A stretch of 8,158 nt of DNA from an uncultured Muribaculaceae bacterium. Its GTDB lineage: Bacteria; Bacteroidota; Bacteroidia; Bacteroidales; Muribaculaceae. This document shows, piece after piece, positions 1 to 5,843 of the stretch. Where the stretch lies: contig CANRZQ010000120.1 of assembly GCA_947644475.1 (NCBI GenBank), positions 1 to 8,158 of the forward strand, given 5' to 3'. Every line of letters starts with the position of its first letter. The first letter of the stretch is position 1. Below the pieces are notes generated by a model. It was not told the origin of the DNA and ran no database searches. It saw nothing but the letters and a program-made list of their open reading frames with translations. A program made the translations under genes and the position numbers.

Positions 1-24
1 GTATGAATGTATATTGGTGTGCAG

Positions 25-1626
25 TTATTCAAACAGGGTGGAGTAGCGCTGAATGAGGTTGAGGAAGCGGAGGTCGTCACGAAGATTGGACACGTTGATG
101 GGCTCGTCGGCGTTGAGCATCCAGTTGAAATAGTTGGCGTATCCGCGTTTGAGCGATTCCTCGGCGCAGGCAAGGGCGCGGTCGTTGTCGTCGATGCGCG
201 AGTAGAGGCATGCGGCGTAGTAGTTGGCAAGTCCGTCGGAGTCGCCATTGGCAAGGATATTGTCGATCCATGCGCGTGCTCCGGCCACATCGCCGTTCTC
301 GAGCAGGGCGAAACCTTTGAGCGATTTTACGTTGTCGTCGTTGAATATCTCGATTTCGGCGGCCTGCTGGCGGAATTGGTTTGCAGCCACGGGCTGGTTG
401 AGATGTTTTTCGAGCAGATGTGCGCGCAGGAGATAAACATAGGGGTCGTCTGCGTTGGTGAGCGTGGCTTCTCCAAGGAGAGCGTTGGCCTGGCTGTAAT
501 CGCCTTTGTCGATATAGCATTTTGCCATCTGCACCAGGGCGTCGGTCGACGACATGTTCACGGCATGGCCGGCTGCGGCTGCCTCGATGGCCTCGTCGTC
601 GCGGCCGAGCGCGCGCAAAGCCTTGGATTTGAGAATATAATACTGGGCGTTGTTCTTTATCGATTGCAGGGCATGTTCGACATTGTCGAGAGCCTCGGCA
701 TATTGTCCCATATTGTATTGACATTCGGCAATCGAGGCATAGAGGCCTTGATAGGAGTAGAGGCGGTCGTCGATAATCTTGCGGTAGTCGGAAAGAGCGT
801 TGGCATAGTGATTGTGGGCGGCGGCAATCTGAGCGCGGAGATACCAGTAGAGGGCGTTCTCGGGAGCCTGTGCGATAGCGTTCGACAGCGAGGACATCAC
901 CGCGGGATAGTTCACGTCGGCATAGGCCACGATGGCATTTACGGCACCGGGGTTCTTTGATGAGTTGAGGCTGAGAGAGATAATGAGGTCGTCGACGGCG
1001 CCGTTGTCGTTGCCCATCATCTCACGCACTTTTGCGCGGCGAAGATATACTTCGGGGTCGTTGGGCGAGAGTTGCACGGCCGATTCAAGATAGTCGTTGG
1101 CAATGCCGAGGTTGTTTTCTTTTACAGCCACACGGCCAAGTCCGATCAGGGCGTCGGAGTTGCGCGGATTCAGACGGTGCAGTTTCTGGTATCCCTCCTT
1201 TGCGGCGGCGTAGTTGCCGAGTTGGAAATCGGTGTTGGCTTTGAGGTAAAGGGTGGAAAATGATTCGGGGTCGAGAGTCAATGCGATGGTGAAATCGGCG
1301 AGAGCATCCTGCAATTTGTTGGTTTGCAGATAGATATTGCCGCGAAGCCAGTGTTCCTGGAATTGGAAAGCGTCGTCAGACTGGGGTGTGAGCGACAGGG
1401 CCTTGTTCACGTCGTTGAGAGCGAGAATATATTCGTTGTGGTTGTAATACTCGGCTCCGCGGTTGAGATAGGACTCGTAGTCCGACGGGTCGGATTGTAT
1501 AAGTTCGGTATATGCGTTCAATATGGCCCGGGTCATGGGATGGTCGATGCCGCGTTGGTTCTGGGCCGAAAGGGCAGAGCAGGCGAGAAGCGAAATGGAA
1601 AGAGCAAAAATACGTATAATTTTCAT
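25..1626 (-). CDS. Secreted tetratricopeptide-repeat (TPR) protein
   Basis: This 533-residue protein consists almost entirely of helical TPR repeats, so it probably acts as a protein-interaction scaffold in the periplasm or at the outer membrane; its partner cannot be read from the sequence. A signal peptide is visible at residues 1-21 (KIIR, a hydrophobic core, then ALSA before QNQ). Cys16 preceded by LLA could instead be a weak lipobox, so a lipoprotein is possible. TPR-like units recur from about residue 35 to 495; clear ones start near 53 (YLNRGAEYY), 92 (HWLRGNIYL), 126 (LYLKANTDF), 193 (VYLRRAKV), 330 (YILKSKAL) and 396 (YVYLLRAHL). The C-terminus (GY..W.......LRDDLRF, about 495-521) is an ending I recall from other TPR proteins. 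It starts 14 nt after the kdsA stop, so co-transcription with kdsA is likely. The fold is certain, the function unknown. Confidence 0.88.
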   Translation of the reverse strand: MKIIRIFALSISLLACSALSAQNQRGIDHPMTRAILNAYTELIQSDPSDYESYLNRGAEYYNHNEYILALNDVNKALSLTPQSDDAFQFQEHWLRGNIYLQTNKLQDALADFTIALTLDPESFSTLYLKANTDFQLGNYAAAKEGYQKLHRLNPRNSDALIGLGRVAVKENNLGIANDYLESAVQLSPNDPEVYLRRAKVREMMGNDNGAVDDLIISLSLNSSKNPGAVNAIVAYADVNYPAVMSSLSNAIAQAPENALYWYLRAQIAAAHNHYANALSDYRKIIDDRLYSYQGLYASIAECQYNMGQYAEALDNVEHALQSIKNNAQYYILKSKALRALGRDDEAIEAAAAGHAVNMSSTDALVQMAKCYIDKGDYSQANALLGEATLTNADDPYVYLLRAHLLEKHLNQPVAANQFRQQAAEIEIFNDDNVKSLKGFALLENGDVAGARAWIDNILANGDSDGLANYYAACLYSRIDDNDRALACAEESLKRGYANYFNWMLNADEPINVSNLRDDLRFLNLIQRYSTLFE

Positions 1627-1640
1627 TGTATCAAGAAAAT

Positions 1641-2450
1641 TTAAAATTCGTTGATGGTGCGTCTGATGGCCACGAGCCTTGTGAGCAGGCCTTCGAGCAA
1701 GTCGAGCCGGAGCATGTTGGCTCCGTCGCTCTTGGCCACCGACGGGTCGGGATGTGTCTCGATGAAGAGGCCGTCGGCGCCTACGGCAATTCCGGCGCGT
1801 GCTATGGTTTCAATCATGTCGGGGCGGCCTCCGGTAACGCCCGAGCCTTGGTTGGGCTGCTGGAGCGAGTGCGTAATGTCAAGTATCACAGGACATTGGC
1901 ATTGTTTTTGCATTTGCGGGATGCCACGAAAGTCGACAATCAGGTCGCCGTAGCCGAATTGGGTGCCGCGGTCGGTTACGGCCACGTCGGCACATCCGGC
2001 CGAACGGACTTTGTCTACGGCGAAGCGCATGGAGTCGGGTGCGAGGAATTGGCCTTTTTTGATATTCACGGCCTTTCCGGTGCGGGCTGCCGCCACAAGC
2101 AGGTCGGTTTGCCGGCAAAGAAATGCGGGAATCTGGAGAATGTCGACGTATTCGGCGGCCATTTCCGCTTCAGTGCTCTCGTGGATGTCGGTCACGACCG
2201 GAACGCCGAGTTCGCTGCGCACTTTTGCAAGTATTTTAAGTGCCTTTTCATCGCCGATGCCGGTGAAGGAGTCGAGGCGCGAACGGTTGGCCTTGCGGTA
2301 GGATCCTTTGAACACGAATGGTATGGAGAGCCGTGAGCATACCGATTTAATTTTTTCGGCAATGTCGAGCGCCATTTTCTCGCCCTCAATCACGCAAGGA
2401 CCGGCGAGAAGGAAAAAATTGTCGGTATTTGTCAATTCAGAGTAAATCAT
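1641..2450 (-). CDS. kdsA: 3-deoxy-8-phosphooctulonate (Kdo-8-P) synthase, predicted metal-dependent class
   Basis: KdsA condenses phosphoenolpyruvate with arabinose 5-phosphate to give Kdo-8-phosphate, the committed cytoplasmic step towards the Kdo of LPS inner core. The 269-residue product has near-full family length and the expected blocks: FVFKGSYRKANRS (45-57), TDIHES (87-92), QIPAFLCRQTDLL (106-118), VNIKKGQFLAP (128-138), DRGTQFGYGDLIVDFR (160-175) and FIETHPDP (229-236). Cys19 in LLAGPCVIE, with His194, Glu231 and Asp242, matches the spacing of the metal ligands of the Aquifex enzyme; the E. coli metal-independent form has Asn at the Cys position. A divalent-metal enzyme is therefore inferred. 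The start is the ATG at 2450, which overlaps the TGA of the upstream transposase as ATGA. I saw no promoter motif just upstream, so expression may depend on read-through from rsmE and the transposase. The TPR gene follows after 14 nt. Confidence 0.96.
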   Translation of the reverse strand: MIYSELTNTDNFFLLAGPCVIEGEKMALDIAEKIKSVCSRLSIPFVFKGSYRKANRSRLDSFTGIGDEKALKILAKVRSELGVPVVTDIHESTEAEMAAEYVDILQIPAFLCRQTDLLVAAARTGKAVNIKKGQFLAPDSMRFAVDKVRSAGCADVAVTDRGTQFGYGDLIVDFRGIPQMQKQCQCPVILDITHSLQQPNQGSGVTGGRPDMIETIARAGIAVGADGLFIETHPDPSVAKSDGANMLRLDLLEGLLTRLVAIRRTINEF

Positions 2451-2902
2451 ATGGGGTTGTGAGGTAAATATTTTTCATCATAGTTCAAGCCATTCACGGA
2501 AATCAATCGTTTGAATTCATCAATCATGTTTATATGCTGATGATGCGTGGGTTGGTTTCGTATATATTGCCGGACTGCATCAAGATGTGATGGGGATATA
2601 CTGAAAACGCCATAACCGTCCTGCCATCCGAATTTGCATTTATACTTCGGTTGCAGCCATTTGTTGGTAGCGACTTTGATATCCTTGACTAAATCGGGTA
2701 TATTAAGCGACGTGTCGCAACTCACCAGTATGTGCATATGGTCGCGCCAGCCGCCGATTTCAAGCGCCACATGGTTGTGGCGGCGTATAATGCCGCCGAC
2801 ATATGCCCAAAGGTTATCACGAATTTGGTCTGTAAGCATTGCGTCGCGGTATTTTACCGCGAATACAATGTGAAGGCAAATTTGGTGGTACGTATTGGAC
2901 AT
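2447..2902 (-). CDS. IS200-like / REP-associated tyrosine (Y1 HUH) transposase
   Basis: This is a 151-residue single-domain Y1 transposase that would cut and rejoin single-stranded DNA through a 5'-phosphotyrosine intermediate. The metal-binding HUH motif is His55-Met-His57 within GGWRDHMHILVS, and the likely nucleophile is Tyr113 in AVRQYIRNQ. Other family signatures are HIVFAVKYRD (11-20), LVKDIKVATNKWL (71-83) and FGWQDGYGVFSIS (91-103). Length and motifs are intact, so it is probably active or under selection. Base composition is visibly more A+T-rich than in the neighbours, which suggests acquisition. Its TGA overlaps the kdsA ATG, and no hairpin end is seen on the 3' side. Upstream lie paired palindromes, which favours a REP-associated transposase (RAYT) over a conventional IS200 copy with left and right ends. 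The start at 2902 fits the conserved MSNTY opening; no Shine-Dalgarno is visible. Confidence 0.9.
   Translation of the reverse strand: MSNTYHQICLHIVFAVKYRDAMLTDQIRDNLWAYVGGIIRRHNHVALEIGGWRDHMHILVSCDTSLNIPDLVKDIKVATNKWLQPKYKCKFGWQDGYGVFSISPSHLDAVRQYIRNQPTHHQHINMIDEFKRLISVNGLNYDEKYLPHNPI
2844..2862 (-). repeat. Perfect 8-bp stem / 3-nt loop hairpin inside the transposase 5' coding region
   Basis: TCGCGGTA and TACCGCGA flank a three-base loop. In the mRNA this hairpin covers codons 14-20 (FAVKYRD), about 40 nt after the start codon. The protein sequence here is conserved in the family, so the symmetry may be partly accidental. A stem of this strength early in the message could still slow initiation or elongation. 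IS200 tnpA messages are known to be held down by leader stem-loops. Confidence 0.6.
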
Positions 2903-2922
2903 GATTGGTTGACGATTGATTG

Positions 2923-2943
2923 TTCGACCGCTACGCGGTCGCG
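2923..2943 (+). repeat. REP-like palindromic unit, copy 1
   Basis: The core is CGACCGC, a TAC loop, then GCGGTCG (2925-2941), a perfect 7-bp stem with a 3-nt loop. TT precedes it and CG follows. The whole 21-nt unit recurs, reverse-complemented and without mismatch, at 3012-3032. Read on the transposase strand, this copy lies 20 nt upstream of the start codon and carries GTAG across its loop. Confidence 0.9.
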
Positions 2944-2956
2944 TTGATGGGGGATG

Positions 2957-2966
2957 CGGTATACCG
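2957..2966. repeat. 10-bp perfect palindrome CGGTATACCG
   Basis: CGGTATACCG is fully self-complementary with no loop. It overlaps the left arm of the inner hairpin by three bases (2964-2966), so the two structures compete if folded in one strand. As double-stranded DNA it would suit a dimeric DNA-binding protein, but nothing else supports that. Confidence 0.55.
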
Positions 2967-2992
2967 TGGGTGCAGCGAAGCGAAACCCACGG
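2964..2992. repeat. Inner hairpin of the nested palindrome (8-bp stem, 13-nt loop)
   Basis: CCGTGGGT (2964-2971) pairs perfectly with ACCCACGG (2985-2992). The 13-nt loop GCAGCGAAGCGAA contains GCGAA twice in tandem. Its sequence is unrelated to the outer REP-like units, so the element is a composite of two palindrome types. Confidence 0.85.
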
Positions 2993-3011
2993 AAAGGGTG
3001 CCCCGCAAAGC

Positions 3012-3032
3012 CGCGACCGCGTAGCGGTCGAA
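3012..3032 (-). repeat. REP-like palindromic unit, copy 2 (inverted)
   Basis: CGACCGC, GTA, GCGGTCG (3014-3030) forms a perfect 7-bp stem with a 3-nt loop. Together with CG before and AA after it, it is the exact reverse complement of the unit at 2923-2943. It lies 29 nt beyond the rsmE stop codon. A head-to-head pair of identical units is the arrangement typical of BIME and REP doublets. Confidence 0.9.
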
Positions 3033-3061
3033 GAAATTGCTATTATATCTTATGGCTTTAC

Positions 3062-3775
3062 TCATTTTGCTGAATCGAGGATGTGGAAAGCCGTGGCGGA
3101 GTAGAGGGCGGCCGTTTCGGTGCGGAGGCGGTTGTCGCCAAGGGTGACGGGGATGAAGCCGGCGGCAAGGGCTGCGTTGATTTCTTCGGGGGAGAAGTCG
3201 CCCTCCGGGCCTATCAAAATTATTGTGTCACGGCCGGGGAGATATGCGTCGGTGATGTCGCGGCGCGGTATTGACGGGTCGCAGTAGGCTATGAATTTTT
3301 GCCATCCGGCAAATTCCTCCGATTTTATAATTGATGTGATGGGGGTCATCTCATCGATTTGCGGAAGGGTGGCTTTGAGCGATTGCTTCATTGCCGATAC
3401 GGCGATTTTTTCAAGCCTTTCGCGTTTTATGTCTTTGCGTTCGGAGAATCGGCAACGCAGGGGGATGAACCGGTTGAATCCCACTTCGGTGAGTTTTTCC
3501 ACAAGCCATTCCATGCGGTCGATGCTTTTTGTCGGAGCGGTGGCCACGACAATGTTATTGCTCCATGGAAGCGGATGGTCTTCGGACGATTCTATCTCGA
3601 CGAGGGCATGCTTTGGGTGTGCGTCGATAAGACGGCAAGTGTATCGACGGCCGTGGCCGTCGACTGCAACAAGGGTGTCGCCTTCGGTCATGCGCAGCAC
3701 TTTCACGCAGTGTTGCGACTCGCTTTCGGGCAGGGTGGGGTCGGATTCTATATCGGGGCAATAGAATTGAATCAT
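3062..3775 (-). CDS. rsmE: 16S rRNA (uracil-1498-N3)-methyltransferase RsmE
   Basis: RsmE uses S-adenosylmethionine to methylate N3 of U1498 in 16S rRNA of the assembled 30S subunit. The 237-residue product has the family's usual length. The N-terminal PUA-like domain (about 1-68) contains HCVKVLRM (22-29). The C-terminal SPOUT-type knotted domain (about 72-235) contains PTKSIDRMEWLVEKLTEVG (81-99), AMKQSLKATLP (128-138), IGPEGDFSPEE (188-198) and LGDNRLRTETAAL (212-224), the last two forming the SAM-binding knot. The usual GPEGG reads GPEGD here, a mild variation. Its ATG overlaps the permease TGA as ATGA, implying translational coupling. A palindromic element and a transposase gene follow. 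Confidence 0.96.
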   Translation of the reverse strand: MIQFYCPDIESDPTLPESESQHCVKVLRMTEGDTLVAVDGHGRRYTCRLIDAHPKHALVEIESSEDHPLPWSNNIVVATAPTKSIDRMEWLVEKLTEVGFNRFIPLRCRFSERKDIKRERLEKIAVSAMKQSLKATLPQIDEMTPITSIIKSEEFAGWQKFIAYCDPSIPRRDITDAYLPGRDTIILIGPEGDFSPEEINAALAAGFIPVTLGDNRLRTETAALYSATAFHILDSAK

Positions 3776-5097
3776 ATCATGCCTTCGGGATTATCGGATG
3801 TGTTTGACTCCAATTCGGCTTTCTTGATGTCGCCGGTGGAGTTATGGGCCGGCTTGTCGTGGAATATCAAGAAGAAGAGCACTGCCACGACAAGTGCGTA
3901 TGCTGCGAATATAAGCCACGATGTGCTCCATCCTTCGATACGGGCAAGCCCGGCAGGCTGCGAGTTGACGAAATGGTTGATTACCTGCTGAGCGCAGAGG
4001 GTGCCTACTGTGGCGCCAACGCCGTTGGTCATCACCATGAACAGCCCTTGTGCCGATGAGCGGATGTCGGGTGTGGTCTGCTTGTCGACATAAAGCGAGC
4101 CGCTGACATTAAAGAAGTCGAAGGCGATGCCATATACTATCATTGACAGGACAAACATCCATACGCCCGAGCCGGGGTCGCCAAGGCCGAAAAGGCCGAA
4201 GCGGAACACCCATGCGAGCATGGCCATGAGCATCACCACCTTTATGCCGAAGCGTTTCAGGAAGAAGGGGATGAGCAGGATGCACAGAGTCTCAGAGATT
4301 TGCGACAGGGATATGAGGGCGTTGGCATTTTCAACACCCCAGTTGCCATGAAATTCGGGGATGTCGCCAAACGACTGGATGAACGGGTTGGCGAATCCGT
4401 TTGTAATCTGGAGCGCAACGCCGAGGAACATCGAGAAGATAAAGAATGTGGCCATGCGCGGATTCTTGAAGAGAGAGAAGGCTTTGAGGCCAAGGGCGTC
4501 GGAAACGGATACCTTCTCGTTGGTCTTGTTGACCGGGCAGTTGGGCATGGTCAGGGCATATGCGGCAAGCACGATGCTGAGGATGCCGGAGGTGAAAAGT
4601 TGTCCGTAGGTGTTCTGGAATCCGGTGAAGTTGACAAACAGCATGGAGATTATGAAACCGATTGTACCAAAAATGCGTATGGGCGGAAAATGCTTCACGG
4701 TGTCGAGGCCATGTGAGGTCAGCACGCTGTAACCCACCGAGTTGCTAAGCCCGATTGTGGGCATAAAGAACGCTATTGAGAGGGTGTAAAGGGTGAAGAG
4801 CGGGGAAAATTCCAGCGTGGCGGCGGTGGAGGCATACCATCCTGCGCAAAGCATGAATGCGCCGGCGAGGAGTTGGCAAACAGAAAGCATGCGTTGGGCG
4901 GGAACCCACCTGTCGGCTATGATGCCAATCAAAGCCGGCATAAAAATGGACACAACACCTTGAACGGCGTAAAACCAGCCGATATGCTCGGCCTGTCCGT
5001 TTTGAGCAAGGAAACTGCCGAGCGATGTGAGGTAAGCGCCCCAGACGGCAAATTCCAGGAAATACATCAGGATGAGTTTCAGTTTTATCTCCTTCAT
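3772..5097 (-). CDS. NupG-family nucleoside:H+ symporter (MFS permease)
   Basis: This inner-membrane permease of about 12 helices (441 residues) closely resembles E. coli NupG and XapB, which import nucleosides with protons. Shared blocks are FLEFAVWGAYLTSLGSF (13-29), MPALIGIIADRW (53-64), HFPPIRIFGTIGFI (136-149), IFSMFLGVALQITN (220-233), ISLSQISETLCILLIPFFLKRFGIK (262-286), LSMIVYGIAFDFFNVSGS (317-334) and SAQGLFMVMTNG (348-359). Arg141, Thr145, Gln230, Asn233, Gln266 and Glu269 align with residues I recall as lining the NupG nucleoside site. The C-terminal tail (about 413-441) is hydrophilic and cytoplasmic. The start at 5097 gives the expected short MKEIKLKL lead. A 69-nt AT-rich gap separates it from the upstream gene, so it may have its own promoter, though no good match was found. 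The exact substrate is inferred. Confidence 0.92.
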   Translation of the reverse strand: MKEIKLKLILMYFLEFAVWGAYLTSLGSFLAQNGQAEHIGWFYAVQGVVSIFMPALIGIIADRWVPAQRMLSVCQLLAGAFMLCAGWYASTAATLEFSPLFTLYTLSIAFFMPTIGLSNSVGYSVLTSHGLDTVKHFPPIRIFGTIGFIISMLFVNFTGFQNTYGQLFTSGILSIVLAAYALTMPNCPVNKTNEKVSVSDALGLKAFSLFKNPRMATFFIFSMFLGVALQITNGFANPFIQSFGDIPEFHGNWGVENANALISLSQISETLCILLIPFFLKRFGIKVVMLMAMLAWVFRFGLFGLGDPGSGVWMFVLSMIVYGIAFDFFNVSGSLYVDKQTTPDIRSSAQGLFMVMTNGVGATVGTLCAQQVINHFVNSQPAGLARIEGWSTSWLIFAAYALVVAVLFFLIFHDKPAHNSTGDIKKAELESNTSDNPEGMI

Positions 5098-5166
5098 TTT
5101 GGTAATGCGGTATTATTATAGATTTAAGGTATATCTTAATTGAAACGCGTGGCGGCAATTAATGGT

Positions 5167-5796
5167 TTATTCTTGTTCGCGGCGGCGTATTATTTCATTG
5201 ATTCGGGCAGCCTCTTCGTAATTCTCATCGTCGATCATGCGCGTAAGCCGCTGGCGCAGGTCGTCGAGCGGCATCGACTCGTATTCGTCGGAGTTGTGCC
5301 GTGTGGACGCGTCGTCGTCGCCATGAGCAGCCGGAGCGCTTTCGCCTTGGTTGCCGTTCTCGTCCATTATGGTGCCGGCCTGGTTGATAATCTCGCGTGT
5401 GGTGTATATGGGGGCGTTCATGCGCAGAGCGATGGCCACGGCATCGGATGTGCGCGAGTCGATCGTTACCTCACGCTGGCCGTCGGAAAAAGTCATCTCA
5501 GCCGAGAAAATGCCGTCTTCAAATTTGTATACAAACACGCGTTGCAACTCTATCGCAAAAGAGGATGCAAAAGAGGCGAACAAATCGTGGGTCATTGGGC
5601 GGGGCGGCGTCACTCCTTCTATTTTTATGGCTATGGCCTGGGCTTCGGCCGACCCGATTACCACCGGGATTCGGTAAGGACCGTTGATTTCTGCGAGCAG
5701 CATAGCGTAGGCTCCTGATTGCAGTTGGGAATATGAGATGCCGAGTACTTTCAGTTCTACTTTATCTTTGGCAAATTCTTCGTTGCTTACTGACAT
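5167..5796 (-). CDS. Bifunctional nuclease family (DUF151) protein with C-terminal UVR motif
   Basis: The first part (about residues 12-140) is a bifunctional-nuclease (BFN/DUF151) domain: VELKVLGISYSQLQSGAYAMLLAE, then IPVVIGSAEAQAIAIKIEG (43-61), PRPMTHDLF (65-73) and IDSRTSDAVAIALRMNAPIY (112-131). Family members have been reported with DNase/RNase activity, but most, including this one, have no defined substrate. An acidic, low-complexity linker (about 145-174) leads to a UVR motif (about 176-206, DDLRQRLTRMIDDENYEEAARINEII), a helical hairpin known from UvrB, UvrC and Clp partners that mediates protein contacts. The 209-residue length suits this fused form, which I recall as common in Bacteroidetes. 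It begins 47 nt after the mnmA stop. Cytoplasmic; role unknown. Confidence 0.9.
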   Translation of the reverse strand: MSVSNEEFAKDKVELKVLGISYSQLQSGAYAMLLAEINGPYRIPVVIGSAEAQAIAIKIEGVTPPRPMTHDLFASFASSFAIELQRVFVYKFEDGIFSAEMTFSDGQREVTIDSRTSDAVAIALRMNAPIYTTREIINQAGTIMDENGNQGESAPAAHGDDDASTRHNSDEYESMPLDDLRQRLTRMIDDENYEEAARINEIIRRREQE

Positions 5797-5843
5797 ATGC
5801 TTTTTTATTTATAGTGTTGATTATTCTACTTGATTCTTTGAGT

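Larger units (their letters stand above)
2447..3032 (-). mobile_element. Candidate REPtron-like unit: RAYT gene plus paired REP palindromes
   Basis: The transposase gene and the 110-bp nested palindrome 20 nt upstream are grouped here as one candidate element. RAYT genes are known to be associated with REP or BIME palindromes that they bind and process. Both parts are seen directly; that they form a functional pair is inferred. No target-site duplication or right-hand end can be assigned, because the 3' edge of the transposase is fused to the kdsA start codon. The boundaries are therefore minimal. Confidence 0.5.
2923..3032. repeat. 110-bp nested palindrome (BIME-like) between rsmE and the transposase
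   Basis: Two identical 21-bp units in inverted orientation (2923-2943 and 3012-3032) flank an inner hairpin (2964-2992). The outer units centre at 2977.5 and the inner hairpin at 2978, with spacers of 20 and 19 nt. In the outer register, bases 2948-2949 and 2951-2953 of the left spacer also pair with 3006-3007 and 3002-3004. The region can fold as one long interrupted hairpin or as three separate ones. It starts 29 nt past the rsmE stop and ends 20 nt before the transposase ATG, so read-through mRNA would carry it as a leader. No T-run follows on either strand, so a standard intrinsic terminator is unlikely. Confidence 0.9.

Noticed and set aside
7..960. A 317-codon open frame on the plus strand
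   Set aside because: It is antisense to the TPR gene and gives a repetitive Val/Gly-rich product that mirrors the TPR codons.
1626..2336. A 236-codon open frame on the plus strand
   Set aside because: It is the antisense shadow of kdsA, whose conserved blocks are unmistakable.
2808..2815. CAAAGGTT inside the transposase gene as a minus-strand -7 box for kdsA
   Set aside because: It has one mismatch and no TTTG at the expected -33 distance. It is also over 350 nt from the kdsA start.
2447..2902. Classic IS200 insertion with left and right hairpin ends
   Set aside because: The 3' edge of the gene is fused to kdsA with no hairpin there, so a complete conventional insertion sequence cannot be delimited.
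2923..3032. CRISPR array or intrinsic terminator
   Set aside because: There are only two inverted units rather than direct repeats with spacers, and no T-run follows the stems on either strand.
5124..5158. Possible promoter for the permease (TACCTTAA on the minus strand with TTG upstream)
   Set aside because: It has two mismatches to TAnnTTTG and a 24-nt spacer, too weak to call.
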